This document shows positions 37,034 to 46,012 of a stretch of DNA of 64,000 nt, piece by piece (positions within the stretch are counted from its first letter, which is position 1; the number at the start of each line of letters is the position of its first letter). The translations under genes were made by a program, and so were the position numbers. The notes under the pieces were generated by a model. It was not told the DNA's origin. It saw only the letters and a list, made by a program, of their open reading frames with translations, and searched no databases. This stretch comes from Nocardia vulneris. Lineage in GTDB: Bacteria > Actinomycetota > Actinomycetes > Mycobacteriales > Mycobacteriaceae. The stretch is taken from NCBI RefSeq assembly GCF_001613425.1, contig NZ_BDCI01000040.1, forward strand, positions 1 through 64,000, in the 5' to 3' direction.

Positions 37034-38506
37034 TCAGCCCTTGATCAATTCGGGGGCCGAGGGATCGGTCTCGTCGACCGGCGACTCCACCACATGGTCG
37101 GCGGCGCGACTCGGCAGCAGCACCGCCATGACGATCACGACCACCGACACCGCAGCGGAGACGAGGAACGCCAGCCGCATCCCGTCGAGGTGCGCTGTGG
37201 CGATTTCGACACCGTCCTCGACCAGCTGGCTACTGCGCGCCGACATGATCGTCACCACGAGTGCGGTGCCGAAGGCCGCGGCCACCTGCTGCAGGGTGCC
37301 CAGCATCGAGCTGCCGTGCGAGTACAGGTTGTGCGGCAGCGCGCCGAGGCCGAGGGTGAAGACCGGCGTGAAGGTCGCGGCCAGCGCCACCATCAACAGC
37401 ACGTGCAGGGCGATCAGCTGCCAGTACGGCATCGACATCGAGATCTGGGTGAAACCGGCCAGCGCGACGGTGATCGCGATCGAACCCGGGATCACCAGCC
37501 AGCGTCCGCCGAACCGGTCGAACAGCCGGCCGACCGTCGGCCCGAGCAGACCCATCGCCAGACCGCCCGGCATCACCAGCAGGCCGGTCGCCAGCGGGCT
37601 CAGACCACGCAGGTTCTGCAGGTACAGCGGCAGCAGGATCATCGAGCCGAGCATCGCCATGAACGCGACCGACATCAGCACCAGCGCCTTGGTGTAGGTG
37701 CCGGCCAGCAGCACCCGCAGGTCGAGCAGCGGGGTGCCGTTGCGCTGCAGCCGCAGCTGTCGGAAGACGAAGGTGGCGATGAGCGCCGCGCCGACGGCCA
37801 CGATCAGTGCGGGCTCGGCGAGGTTGTCGGCTTCGAACTTGCTGAGCCCGTACACCAGGCCGCCGAAACCGAGGGCGGCGAACACGACGCTGGCCCAGTC
37901 GATGGCGCCGGCCTCCGGTTCCCCGACGTTCTCCAGCTGGCGCAGACCGAGCCAGGTGACGACACCGGTGATCGGCAGCACCAGCACGAAAAGCCAACGC
38001 CACGAACCGACCTGGAGCACGAGTCCGGAGATCACCGGACCCATCGCGGGCGCCACCGAGATGGCGAGGGTGACGTTGCCCATCACCCGGCCGCGGTCCT
38101 GCTCGGGCACGACGGTCATCAGCGTGGTCATCAGCAGCGGCATCATCACCGCGGTGCCGCCGGCCTGGATGATCCGGCCGATCAGCAGCACGGCGAACGA
38201 GGGCGCCACGGCCGAGAGCGCCGTGCCCGCGAGGAACACGCTCATCGCGACGGCATAGGCCTGCCGGGTGGTGACCCGCTGCAGGAACCAGCCGGTGGTC
38301 GGGATGACGGCCGCCATCGTGAGCATGAACGCGGTGGACACCCACTGCGCGGCACGCTCGGTGACCTGCAGATCGGCCATCAGACGCGGGATCGCGTTGA
38401 TCATGATGGTCTCGTTGAGGATCACCACGAAGGTCGCGAGCACCAACACCCGGATGACCAGCGGCGTCCGTCCTTTCGAGACGGAAACGGATGGGGCGGC
38501 GGGCAT
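37034..38506 (-). CDS. DHA2 family MFS drug/multidrug exporter
   Basis: 490 aa with about 14 transmembrane segments, the DHA2 (EmrB/QacA) type. The first loops carry MINAIPRLMADLQVTERAAQ and MLTMAAVIPTTGWFLQRV. ATG 38506 is preceded by CCGGAGGTATCG, an excellent ribosome-binding site; the frame stays open upstream. It probably pumps a toxic compound out with proton motive force. TetR and a flavin monooxygenase gene are next to it. Confidence 0.92.
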   Translation of the reverse strand: MPAAPSVSVSKGRTPLVIRVLVLATFVVILNETIMINAIPRLMADLQVTERAAQWVSTAFMLTMAAVIPTTGWFLQRVTTRQAYAVAMSVFLAGTALSAVAPSFAVLLIGRIIQAGGTAVMMPLLMTTLMTVVPEQDRGRVMGNVTLAISVAPAMGPVISGLVLQVGSWRWLFVLVLPITGVVTWLGLRQLENVGEPEAGAIDWASVVFAALGFGGLVYGLSKFEADNLAEPALIVAVGAALIATFVFRQLRLQRNGTPLLDLRVLLAGTYTKALVLMSVAFMAMLGSMILLPLYLQNLRGLSPLATGLLVMPGGLAMGLLGPTVGRLFDRFGGRWLVIPGSIAITVALAGFTQISMSMPYWQLIALHVLLMVALAATFTPVFTLGLGALPHNLYSHGSSMLGTLQQVAAAFGTALVVTIMSARSSQLVEDGVEIATAHLDGMRLAFLVSAAVSVVVIVMAVLLPSRAADHVVESPVDETDPSAPELIKG

Positions 38507-38556
38507 CGATACCTCCGGTGCAGCATGGACAGTGACAAAGACAAGTGGCGGAGGTT

Positions 38557-38605
38557 GTTCGAGCTCCGGTGCCACAGTGGTTATGACGGGACCGGTAGCT
38601 CGAAC
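38557..38605. promoter_or_regulatory. large inverted repeat upstream of the DHA2 transporter
   Basis: GTTCGAGCT (38557-38565) pairs with AGCTCGAAC (38597-38605), with CCACAGTGG inside. It lies 51-99 bases before the transporter start, within the 286-base gap to the TetR gene. Possible operator or RNA stem-loop in the leader. Confidence 0.45.
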
Positions 38606-38792
38606 TGATCGGCCGCGCACAAGTATTCCGGTCGGCACCGACACAAATCACTCGAATTTCCGGCAGGGCACGCCATCGCAGGGGCCAAAACCGCAGCTCA
38701 GAGTGGTCACCGATCGGCGGTCAAGATCGAATCGTGACCCTGGTCACCCTGCCTCGCCCGCCTGGGCGCACTATTTGCTCCGCGGTGCGAGC

Positions 38793-39443
38793 TCAGTCGG
38801 CGCCCGGCCCCAGCGCCCGGACGAACAGGGCGATCTGGTCGGCGTAGTGGGCGATGAATTCGGGGCTGCGCGGATCGGTCCCGCAGACGCCCTCGAGCAC
38901 GTGCGGCAGCGTCGTCGGCGCCATCGCCGCCGACATGAGCATGACGAGCAGACAGGCCGGGTCCAGCGCGGCGGGCAGGCGGCCCGCGGCCTGTAGCTCG
39001 CGGATCTCGGCGACGCTCTGCTCGAGCGTTCGCGCCCGCGCCGCGTGGTCGGCATCGCTGTCGGGGCCGGTGTATTCGAGCCCGCCCCAGGCGAGCAACC
39101 GGACCCCGTCCGGGTTGTCCCGCGCTTCCAGGGTGTAGCGGCGCAGCTGTTCCGGCAGCGGCGTGCCGGGCGGGACCAATGCGCCGCGGCGCTCCTGCCA
39201 GCGCTGCGACATCGCCTGGTAGAGGCCCTCTTTGCCGTCGAAATAGTACGAGATCAACTGCTGATTGACGCCTGCGCGGGTGGCGATCGCGGCCGTGCGC
39301 GCGCCCTGGAAACCGTGCGCCGCGAACTCGGCCTCGGCCGCGTCCAGGATCAACTGCCGCGTGCGCTCGGGATCGCGCTTGCGTTCCTGTGGCTGCGGGG
39401 ACCTGCGGGGCTTGGCGGACGGCACGGGCTCGATCGTACCCAT
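38793..39443 (-). CDS. TetR family regulator, probably of the efflux/monooxygenase genes
   Basis: 216 aa from ATG 39443. The helix-turn-helix reads RQLILDAAEAEFAAHGFQGA and GVNQQLISYYFDGKEGLYQA near 30-75. The C-terminal domain is of the TetR_C type. It is divergent from a flavin monooxygenase and upstream of the DHA2 exporter. Two palindromes with the same half-site lie in the divergent gap. Confidence 0.9.
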   Translation of the reverse strand: MGTIEPVPSAKPRRSPQPQERKRDPERTRQLILDAAEAEFAAHGFQGARTAAIATRAGVNQQLISYYFDGKEGLYQAMSQRWQERRGALVPPGTPLPEQLRRYTLEARDNPDGVRLLAWGGLEYTGPDSDADHAARARTLEQSVAEIRELQAAGRLPAALDPACLLVMLMSAAMAPTTLPHVLEGVCGTDPRSPEFIAHYADQIALFVRALGPGAD

Positions 39444-39475
39444 GCATAGCAGTGTCACTCATCAGCACGAGTTTA

Positions 39476-39512
39476 TCAATCAAACGATTGACACAGTTTC
39501 TCAATCGATTGA
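39476..39512. promoter_or_regulatory. paired TetR operators and likely promoter
   Basis: TCAATC-AAAC-GATTGA (39476-39491) and TCAATCGATTGA (39501-39512) share the half-site TCAATC. Their centres are 23 bases apart. A TTGACA hexamer (39488-39493) with GATGAT 17 bases on fits a housekeeping promoter toward the monooxygenase gene, and the operators overlap both hexamers, so binding would block it. Confidence 0.7.
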
Positions 39513-39554
39513 TGATGAGTCGGTCATCCCCCGCTCCCCAGAAAGAAGCTCGCC

Positions 39555-41198
39555 GTGCACGCACAGCCCGATCTCGAGCAGACCCCCGTTCTCATCGTCG
39601 GTGGGGGCATCACCGGCCTTTCCACTGCGCTGTTCCTGGCCCGGTCCGGAATCCGGCCACTGCTCGTCGAGCGCCACCCGTCGACGGCGTTGCAGCCGCA
39701 GGCGCGCGCCTTCAACCCGCGCACCATGGAGATATTTCGTGCGCTGGGCCTCGAGCCGGAGATCCGAGCGCGCGCCTCGATCCTGACCGAGCTGCCCGAG
39801 ATGATCGGCGCGCAGACACTGGCGGGCACGGAGCGTTTCCGTGTCGACGTACTGTCCCGGGTCCGGCCGCCCGCGACGCTCAGTCCCACCGACTGGGCGA
39901 TGATCGACCAGGACGAGCTGGAGTGCGTGGTGCGCGCCGCGGCCGAAAAGCACGGTGCCGCCATCCGATTCGGCACCGAGGTGCGGTCCGTCGAGCCCAG
40001 CGGCGCGGGCGTGTCCGTTCGGGTCCGCGACCTCGCGAACGATACCGAGCACGATATCCATGCCGAATACGTCGTAGCCGCCGACGGTAATCGCGCGGGC
40101 ATCCGGACCGGGCTCGGCATCGGCACCACCGGACCCGGTGAGCTGATCCACGTCGCGAACATCCTGTTCGACGCCGACCTGAGCGCGACCCTGCGCGAGC
40201 GCCGATTCCTGCTGGCGTACTTCGATCAGCCGACGCAGGGCACCGCACTGGTGCCGAGCCGGGAGTTCGGCCGATGGTCGCTCGGTGTCCCCTTCGGGCC
40301 CGAATCAGGCATGAGCGCAGCGGATTTCACCGAGGAACACTGCCTCGAGCTGACGCGGCGCGCCATCGGTGACCCGAACCTCGAATTGACCCTGGTGGCA
40401 CCCGTCGCCGGATCGGCACAGAAGATCACGACCACCCGGATCGGCGGCTGGGTCGCCGACGAATACCGCTGTGGTCGCGTGTTTTTCGTCGGCGACGCCG
40501 CCCATGTCGTGCCGCCCACCGGCTCGTTCGGCGCGAACACCGGCATCGCCGACGCCCACAATCTGGCGTGGAAGCTTGCCGCGGTGCTCAAAGGGCAAGC
40601 AGGACCGGCACTTCTGGATACCTACGCGGCGGAACGACGCCCGGTCGCGCTCGTCACGCTCGACCAGGCGATGCAGCGGCTGCACGGCAGGCACGAAGGG
40701 ACCGGCGACGACGCGGCCACCATCGACGACCTGACCATGATCCTCGGCTACCGATACCGTTCCGCGGCAATCCTTTCCGAGCCCGCGAGTCCGGATGGCC
40801 CGGTCGCCGACCCGCGCTACCCCACCGGCTGCCCCGGACTGCGCGCACCACACGTCCGGCTGGGAAAAGCAGGCTCGGTGCTGTCCACCCTCGATCTGTT
40901 CGACGGTGATTTCACCCTGCTGGCCGCTCCGGAAGGCGGAGCATGGCTGTCGGCGACCGAAGCGGTCGCCGAGACTATGGCTCTCGCGCTCCGGGCGCAC
41001 CACATCGGCACCGACTTCGACGATCTCGACAACCAGTTCCCGGCGGCTTACGGCCTCTCGGAGACGGGTGCCGCGCTGGTCCGGCCGGACGGATTCGTCG
41101 CATGGCGCGCGCCGGAACTTCCCGGACACCCGGATCACGCTCTGCGGCAAGCCCTTACGCTACTGCTCGCCGCCGAGTCCAGCGCCGGCCGAATCTAG
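39555..41198 (+). CDS. FAD-dependent monooxygenase (class A, aromatic-hydroxylase family)
   Basis: 547 aa from GTG 39555. FAD motif GGGITGLSTALFLA near 16-29, the DG motif VVAADGNRAGIRTGLG near 175 and GDAAHVVPPTGSFGANTGI near 312 are complete; the last also contacts NADPH. The rear domain has a thioredoxin-like fold (LLAAPEGGAWL near 455). It hydroxylates an aromatic or polyketide-like compound. Divergent TetR and neighbouring DHA2 exporter suggest a xenobiotic-resistance or degradation role, but the substrate is unknown. Confidence 0.9.
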   Translation: MHAQPDLEQTPVLIVGGGITGLSTALFLARSGIRPLLVERHPSTALQPQARAFNPRTMEIFRALGLEPEIRARASILTELPEMIGAQTLAGTERFRVDVLSRVRPPATLSPTDWAMIDQDELECVVRAAAEKHGAAIRFGTEVRSVEPSGAGVSVRVRDLANDTEHDIHAEYVVAADGNRAGIRTGLGIGTTGPGELIHVANILFDADLSATLRERRFLLAYFDQPTQGTALVPSREFGRWSLGVPFGPESGMSAADFTEEHCLELTRRAIGDPNLELTLVAPVAGSAQKITTTRIGGWVADEYRCGRVFFVGDAAHVVPPTGSFGANTGIADAHNLAWKLAAVLKGQAGPALLDTYAAERRPVALVTLDQAMQRLHGRHEGTGDDAATIDDLTMILGYRYRSAAILSEPASPDGPVADPRYPTGCPGLRAPHVRLGKAGSVLSTLDLFDGDFTLLAAPEGGAWLSATEAVAETMALALRAHHIGTDFDDLDNQFPAAYGLSETGAALVRPDGFVAWRAPELPGHPDHALRQALTLLLAAESSAGRI

Positions 41199-41332
41199 GC
41201 GGCCGCCTCCAGCCCGACGATCCGCCCCCATCGCTCGCTTCCCGTAGTGCGTCACCGCGAACGGGGTGACCACCTCGAGAGCGGCATCCGGCTGGAACGT
41301 CACCGCCTTACCCCAGTTGCGCCCGACAACCT

Positions 41333-42232
41333 CTAGCGACCGAGATCGGCGTCCAGGGCCTCGATCATCATCGTTGCCAGAACGTTTGCGGCGGTGGGGG
41401 GTTCACGGTCGCGGGGGGTCGCGAGGTGCATGCGCCAGGTCAGGTCGGGCTCGGTCAGCGGGAGGGAGCGGATCTGCGGGTCGGTGCCTTCGTAGGCTGC
41501 GGGGACGATGGCGATGCCGAGTCCTTGGCGCACATAGTCGACTACAACGCGACCGTCGCCCAGTTCGATGGCGACGTTGCGGGTGCGGTCGGCCGCCGCG
41601 AACGCCCGGTCGACCACGGCCCGGCTGCCGAAACCCTGGGGCAGGTCGACGAAGTTCTCGCCGTCGAGTTCGGTCAGCGCGACGCTGCGCCGACCGGCGA
41701 GCGGGTGGGCCGCGGGGACGAGCAGGCGCATCGGGAAGGACTTCAGTTCGACCAGCCGCAGCTTTCGCCCGAACGGACCCGGATCGGAAAGGATCGCGAG
41801 ATCCAACTCCCCCGCGACCACGGCGGCGGCGAGGTCGTGCGAGCCGCCGGCGCGATGACTCAACCGCAGCCGCACCTCGGGATGTTTCGCATGCATTCGG
41901 CCGAGCACCGCGGGCAGGTCGAACCACGGCACCGAGGACATCAACCCCAGCCGGACCTCTCCGCCGACGACGCCGCGGACCCCGTCCACCGCGTCCACCG
42001 CCTCCCGAACGCCGCCGATGATCGCCCGCGCCCGCGGCAGCAGTACCGCGCCGGCTTCGGTCAGCGCCACCTCGCGGGACGTGCGTCGCAGGATCTCGGT
42101 GCGCAGTTCTCGTTCCAGCGTTTTGATGGCCGCGGACACCGCGGATTGGACGACGTGCAGCCGGGCCGCCGCCCTGGTGAAACTGCGCTCCTCGGCGACC
42201 GCGACGAAGTATTCGAGATACCTGAGCTCCAT
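41333..42232 (-). CDS. LysR family transcriptional regulator
   Basis: 299 aa. The N-terminal helix-turn-helix reads LEYFVAVAEERSFTRAAARL and VVQSAVSAAIKTLERELRTE. The co-inducer domain covers the rest, with LDLAILSDPGPF near 150 and VDYVRQGLGIAIVPAAYEG near 238. It is divergent from an MFS gene, with a LysR-type box at 42241-42257. The inducer is not predictable. Confidence 0.93.
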   Translation of the reverse strand: MELRYLEYFVAVAEERSFTRAAARLHVVQSAVSAAIKTLERELRTEILRRTSREVALTEAGAVLLPRARAIIGGVREAVDAVDGVRGVVGGEVRLGLMSSVPWFDLPAVLGRMHAKHPEVRLRLSHRAGGSHDLAAAVVAGELDLAILSDPGPFGRKLRLVELKSFPMRLLVPAAHPLAGRRSVALTELDGENFVDLPQGFGSRAVVDRAFAAADRTRNVAIELGDGRVVVDYVRQGLGIAIVPAAYEGTDPQIRSLPLTEPDLTWRMHLATPRDREPPTAANVLATMMIEALDADLGR

Positions 42233-42240
42233 CCCTCAAC

Positions 42241-42257
42241 TATCACATTTGGTGATA
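42241..42257. promoter_or_regulatory. LysR-type box (T-N11-A palindrome)
   Basis: TATCACATTTGGTGATA has six-base arms and the T-N11-A spacing preferred by LysR regulators. It lies eight bases before the LysR start and 101 bases before the MFS start. Confidence 0.7.
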
Positions 42258-42358
42258 GCTAAGAGAAGAATCAATCGTTGGACGTGAACGTTCATGCACT
42301 CGACCATGGATTCCGGTGGCCGGACCCGGCCTCGACACCACGGAAGAGAGTGCACGCG

Positions 42359-43609
42359 ATGACGACCACGTCCATCGATACCCGCGGGGAGTCCCGCACC
42401 GAACAGCCCGACTCGCCGCGGCACGACACCGGCTTCTGGTTGGTCACCGTGGCGTTCTGCGCGGCCGTCGCGCTCGCGATGGTGCCGACGCCGCTGTATC
42501 CGCTCTACGCGCAACAGCTCGGGCTCTCGCCGATGACGATCACCGTCGTCTTCGCCGTCTACGGCACCGGCGTGATCGTCAGCCTGTGCACCGTCGGGCA
42601 CGTGTCGGACTGGATCGGCAGACGGCAGGTGCTGACCCTGGCGATGTCCGCGGAGGTGCTGGCCGCGCTCATTTTCATCCTGCCGCCGCAGCTGCCGCTG
42701 CTGATCGCCGGACGATTGATCACCGGCCTCGGGGTCGGCGCGATCACCGCGACCGCGACCGCCTACCTGCACGAATTGCACGTGCTGGCCCGGCCCCGCG
42801 ACAGCGCGAAACGCTTCGAAATCGCCTCCCCCGCAGCCAATATCGGCGGACTCGGGATCGGCGCGCTGGTGGCGGGCGCACTCGCCCAGTGGGCGCCGTG
42901 GCCGCTGCGCACCACGTATGTGGTGTTCGTGGTGCTCCTGGTGCTGCTCATCGCGGCGCTGATCCGGTTCGTCCCCGAGACCGTGTCCGTGCCGCGCTCG
43001 CTGCGGCCGACGTACCGTCCGCAGCGCGTGTCCGTCGTCGGGTCCCGGCTGGGCTGGACCGTCGCGGTGCTCAGCATCTTCGGGGCGTTCGCCGCGTTCA
43101 GTCTGTTCGCTTCGCTGACCCCGGCCTTTCTGGCCGGGACGCTCGGCCAGCCGTCGCGCCTGCTGGCGGGCGGTGTGGTGTTCCTGGTGTTCGGCAGCGC
43201 GCCCGTCGCCCAGCACGCGGCCATGGCGTTGACGGTGTCGACCCGTCTGCTGTCCGGCCTGCTCGGTGCCCTCACCGGGCTGGCGCTGCTGGTGGCGGCC
43301 ATGCTGCTGGGCAACCTGCCGTTGTTCCTGGTGGCGGGCGTGGTGACCGGTGCGGGCGCGGGGGTCCTGATCCAGTCCGCCGTCGCCCGCACCGTGCGCA
43401 CGGCCGCCCCGGCGAACCGGGGTGCCGCGGTGGCCGGACTGTTCCTGATCGGCAACGCCGGTCTGGTCTTTCCCGCGATCGGCATGGGCGTCGCCACGCA
43501 ATTCGTCGACACCCGCGTCGCGATGGCCGGTTTCGCGGGCGTGCTCGTCGCACTGCTCTGCGGTGTCGTGGTCGGCGCCCGCAGGATGCGCGGGATCGAG
43601 GGCCACTGA
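42359..43609 (+). CDS. MFS transporter regulated by the divergent LysR gene
   Basis: 416 aa from ATG 42359, which follows GGAAGAGAG; the frame is open to 42278. Twelve transmembrane segments, with the signature GHVSDWIGRRQVL near 80 and LITGLGVGAITATATAYLHE near 120. The second half lacks the usual matching loop motif. It exports or imports a small solute under LysR control. A strong terminator follows. Confidence 0.9.
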   Translation: MTTTSIDTRGESRTEQPDSPRHDTGFWLVTVAFCAAVALAMVPTPLYPLYAQQLGLSPMTITVVFAVYGTGVIVSLCTVGHVSDWIGRRQVLTLAMSAEVLAALIFILPPQLPLLIAGRLITGLGVGAITATATAYLHELHVLARPRDSAKRFEIASPAANIGGLGIGALVAGALAQWAPWPLRTTYVVFVVLLVLLIAALIRFVPETVSVPRSLRPTYRPQRVSVVGSRLGWTVAVLSIFGAFAAFSLFASLTPAFLAGTLGQPSRLLAGGVVFLVFGSAPVAQHAAMALTVSTRLLSGLLGALTGLALLVAAMLLGNLPLFLVAGVVTGAGAGVLIQSAVARTVRTAAPANRGAAVAGLFLIGNAGLVFPAIGMGVATQFVDTRVAMAGFAGVLVALLCGVVVGARRMRGIEGH

Positions 43610-43614
43610 GCCGA

Positions 43615-43654
43615 GTGTCGGCGGCGCGAAGGTCGGGATTCGCGCCGCCGACAC
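43615..43654 (+). terminator. 16-bp perfect hairpin after the MFS gene
   Basis: GTGTCGGCGGCGCGAA (43615-43630) pairs exactly with TTCGCGCCGCCGACAC (43639-43654), with an eight-base loop. It begins six bases after the stop codon. Confidence 0.88.
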
Positions 43655-43720
43655 GCGGTGAGCGAGGTCATGTGCCAGCCCGGATGCGAAGGTCGCCGGA
43701 AGGTGACTACGTTCGCGTGC

Positions 43721-45253
43721 ATGGAATCAGACACGCTCCCGGGAGGCGACAGCACGGAGACGCGGGTCGATCACCTCGGTCGGCGGCGTCTGTTCCGGCG
43801 TGGGCGGCGGGTGCCGGTGGTGAGCCAGGCGGTCGGCCGGTTGGTCGCCGATCGGCAGGCCATCGCCGACACCATCGTCGCGGCACCCGCGCCCTTGCAG
43901 CCGATCGATCTGACCGACGACGCGCGCGTCGCCGAGGTGCTCGACCTCGCCGTGCGCGTCGGCGAGGTGGTGATGGCCTCCGGCACCGGCGTCATCGATA
44001 CCACCACCCAGGTCCAATTCATCGCCGCCACCTATGGTCTGGCGCGCTGCCATGTCGATGTCACCTACGACGCGATCAGGATCTCCGCCGACCGCGGGCC
44101 CCGGCTGCCGCCGGCGAGCACGATGCGGATCGTGCACTACCGCTCGCTCGACTTCACCCGGCTCGCGGCGGTGGACCGGCTCACCCGGCGCATCCGTAAC
44201 GAGGTGGTCGACCCCGAGGAGGCGCGCGCCGCGCTGGACGCGATCACCTCGGCGCCGCACCCGTACCACCGCTGGATGGCCACCTTCGGCTGGTCGCTGC
44301 TCGCGGCCGCCATCGCCGCGCTGCTCGGCGGCGGGATCGTTGTCGCCGCAGTCAGTTTCGGCACCACGCTGGCAATCGACCGGGTGAACCGGGTGCTGAA
44401 TCGCTACGGTCTGCCGTTCTTCTTCCAGCACATGGTGGGTGGCGCGATCGCGGCGACGCCGGCCATCGTGCTGGCCACGCTCGCCGAGCCGCTCGGCATC
44501 GAGGTCGATCCGTCACTGATCATCGCTGCCGGAATCACGGTGCTGCTCAGTGGATTACAACTGGTCGGTGCGGTGCAGGACGGGATAACGGGCGCGCCGA
44601 TCACCTCGACGGCGCGCATGCTCGAGGTGCTGATGATGACCGGTGGCATCATCGCCGGCATCGCGCTGGCGTTGCGGATCGGCGACACCATCGGCGCGAC
44701 GGTGCCGCAGATCCAGCTGACACCGGGGCCCGATCTCACCGATCTGCCGATCAAGATCATCGCCGGTGCCGTCGCGGCCCTCGCGTTCGCGCTCGCCTGC
44801 TATGCCGAGAAGCGTGCGCTCGCCGCCGCGGCGGGCAGTGGTGCGGCGGGCACGATCTGCTTCCTGCTCGTGCAGCAGGCCGGGTTCGGCCCGGTGCTCG
44901 CCTCCGGTGCCGCCGCAACGGTGATCGGCATGGCCGGTGGTCTGATGGCCCGCCGGGCGCTCACTCCCCCGCTGGTCGTCGCCGTCGCGGGGATCACGCC
45001 GCTGCTGCCCGGGCTCAAGCTGTATCGCGGGCTCAATGCCGTGCTCAACGATCAACTCGCGACCGGCGCCAACCAGTTGCTCGCGGCCTTCGGCGTCGGC
45101 TGCGCCCTGGCCGCGGGCGTCACGCTCGGCGAATGGTTCGACCGCACCGTGCGGCGGCCGCGCATCCTGCGACGCTTCGGCGCGCTGCGCCGCCCGACCG
45201 TGCGACGCATCCGACCCGGCGGACGGTGGCGCAGGCCCGCACCCACTCAGTGA
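43721..45253 (+). CDS. threonine/serine exporter family protein (ThrE type)
   Basis: 510 aa from ATG 43721. The N-terminal cytosolic part begins with a conserved domain (LDLAVRVGEVVMASGTGVID, TTTQVQFIAATYGL). The transmembrane part follows with ITSAPHPYHRWMATFGWSLL and ILL...GLQLVGAVQDGITGAPI, ending in ITPLLPGLKLYRGLN. This fused layout is the corynebacterial ThrE pattern. It exports threonine, serine or small peptides by proton antiport. The C-terminus is unusually Arg/Pro-rich. Confidence 0.88.
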   Translation: MESDTLPGGDSTETRVDHLGRRRLFRRGRRVPVVSQAVGRLVADRQAIADTIVAAPAPLQPIDLTDDARVAEVLDLAVRVGEVVMASGTGVIDTTTQVQFIAATYGLARCHVDVTYDAIRISADRGPRLPPASTMRIVHYRSLDFTRLAAVDRLTRRIRNEVVDPEEARAALDAITSAPHPYHRWMATFGWSLLAAAIAALLGGGIVVAAVSFGTTLAIDRVNRVLNRYGLPFFFQHMVGGAIAATPAIVLATLAEPLGIEVDPSLIIAAGITVLLSGLQLVGAVQDGITGAPITSTARMLEVLMMTGGIIAGIALALRIGDTIGATVPQIQLTPGPDLTDLPIKIIAGAVAALAFALACYAEKRALAAAAGSGAAGTICFLLVQQAGFGPVLASGAAATVIGMAGGLMARRALTPPLVVAVAGITPLLPGLKLYRGLNAVLNDQLATGANQLLAAFGVGCALAAGVTLGEWFDRTVRRPRILRRFGALRRPTVRRIRPGGRWRRPAPTQ

Positions 45254-45300
45254 GGCAAGCACCTGCACTTCGGCAAAAATACCGGTAAGGTCGTACCAAG

Positions 45301-45319
45301 TTAGGGTAGCCATACCTGG
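45301..45319. promoter_or_regulatory. DtxR/IdeR-like iron box before heme oxygenase
   Basis: TTAGGGTAGCCATACCTGG matches the 19-base IdeR/DtxR consensus TWAGGTWAGSCTWACCTWA at 15 of 19 positions. It lies 33 bases before the heme oxygenase ATG. IdeR-Fe2+ would repress the gene when iron is plentiful. Confidence 0.7.
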
Positions 45320-45351
45320 CCACCCCGGTGCCGAAGTGAGGTGGTCCGGTC

Positions 45352-46008
45352 ATGTCGGAAGCGACACCGTTCTCGACGCAGATCCGTAGCGCCACGGCGC
45401 GCCAGCACGCCGACGCGGAGAACTCCCGATTCCTCAGCGACATGCTCGGCGGCGTGCTCGGCGTCGACTCGTATCACCGCTACACCGGCCAACTCTGGTT
45501 CGTCTACCGCGCGCTCGAGGCGCGGTGGGACGCGCTCGCCGACGATCCGATCGCCGGCCCGTTCATCCGCCCCGAGCTCGCCCGCACCGCCGAACTCGAA
45601 CGCGATCTGGCACACCTCATCGGCCCGCACTGGCGCGACGCACTGACACCGCTCCCCGCGACCGCCGCCTACGCCGCACGGATCGATGACTGTGCCCGGG
45701 ACTGGCCCGCGGGCTATATCGCGCATCACTACACGCGCTACCTCGGCGACCTCTCCGGCGGACAGGTCATCCGCGGCACCGCCGAGAAGCTGTGGAACCT
45801 GCCCCATCGCGGCGACGGCGTCCGCTTCTACGTGTTCGACGGCGTCGGCAACCCGGCGGCGTTCAAACGCGAATATCGCGGTCTGCTCGATCAGTTGCCG
45901 CTCGACGACCTGGAACGCCGACGGGTGCTCGACGAGGGGCAGCGGGCGTTCGCCATGAACGCCGCGCTCTTCCAGGAGCTCGCCGCGGAGTTCCCCGCCG
46001 CACAGTAG
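45352..46008 (+). CDS. heme oxygenase (biliverdin-producing)
   Basis: 218 aa, the normal length. The proximal heme ligand is H19 in ARQHADAE. The distal helix motif YLGDLSGGQVI at 130-140 is complete. It opens heme to biliverdin, CO and iron, so it frees iron from host or environmental heme. An iron box is upstream. It converges with the glycosyltransferase gene four bases away. Closest to the HmuO type of corynebacteria. Confidence 0.95.
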   Translation: MSEATPFSTQIRSATARQHADAENSRFLSDMLGGVLGVDSYHRYTGQLWFVYRALEARWDALADDPIAGPFIRPELARTAELERDLAHLIGPHWRDALTPLPATAAYAARIDDCARDWPAGYIAHHYTRYLGDLSGGQVIRGTAEKLWNLPHRGDGVRFYVFDGVGNPAAFKREYRGLLDQLPLDDLERRRVLDEGQRAFAMNAALFQELAAEFPAAQ

Positions 46009-46012
46009 CCGC

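Noticed and set aside
36953..38608. 551-codon frame on the plus strand opposite the DHA2 transporter
   Set aside because: His/Gln/Arg-rich antisense shadow of a 14-helix membrane protein.
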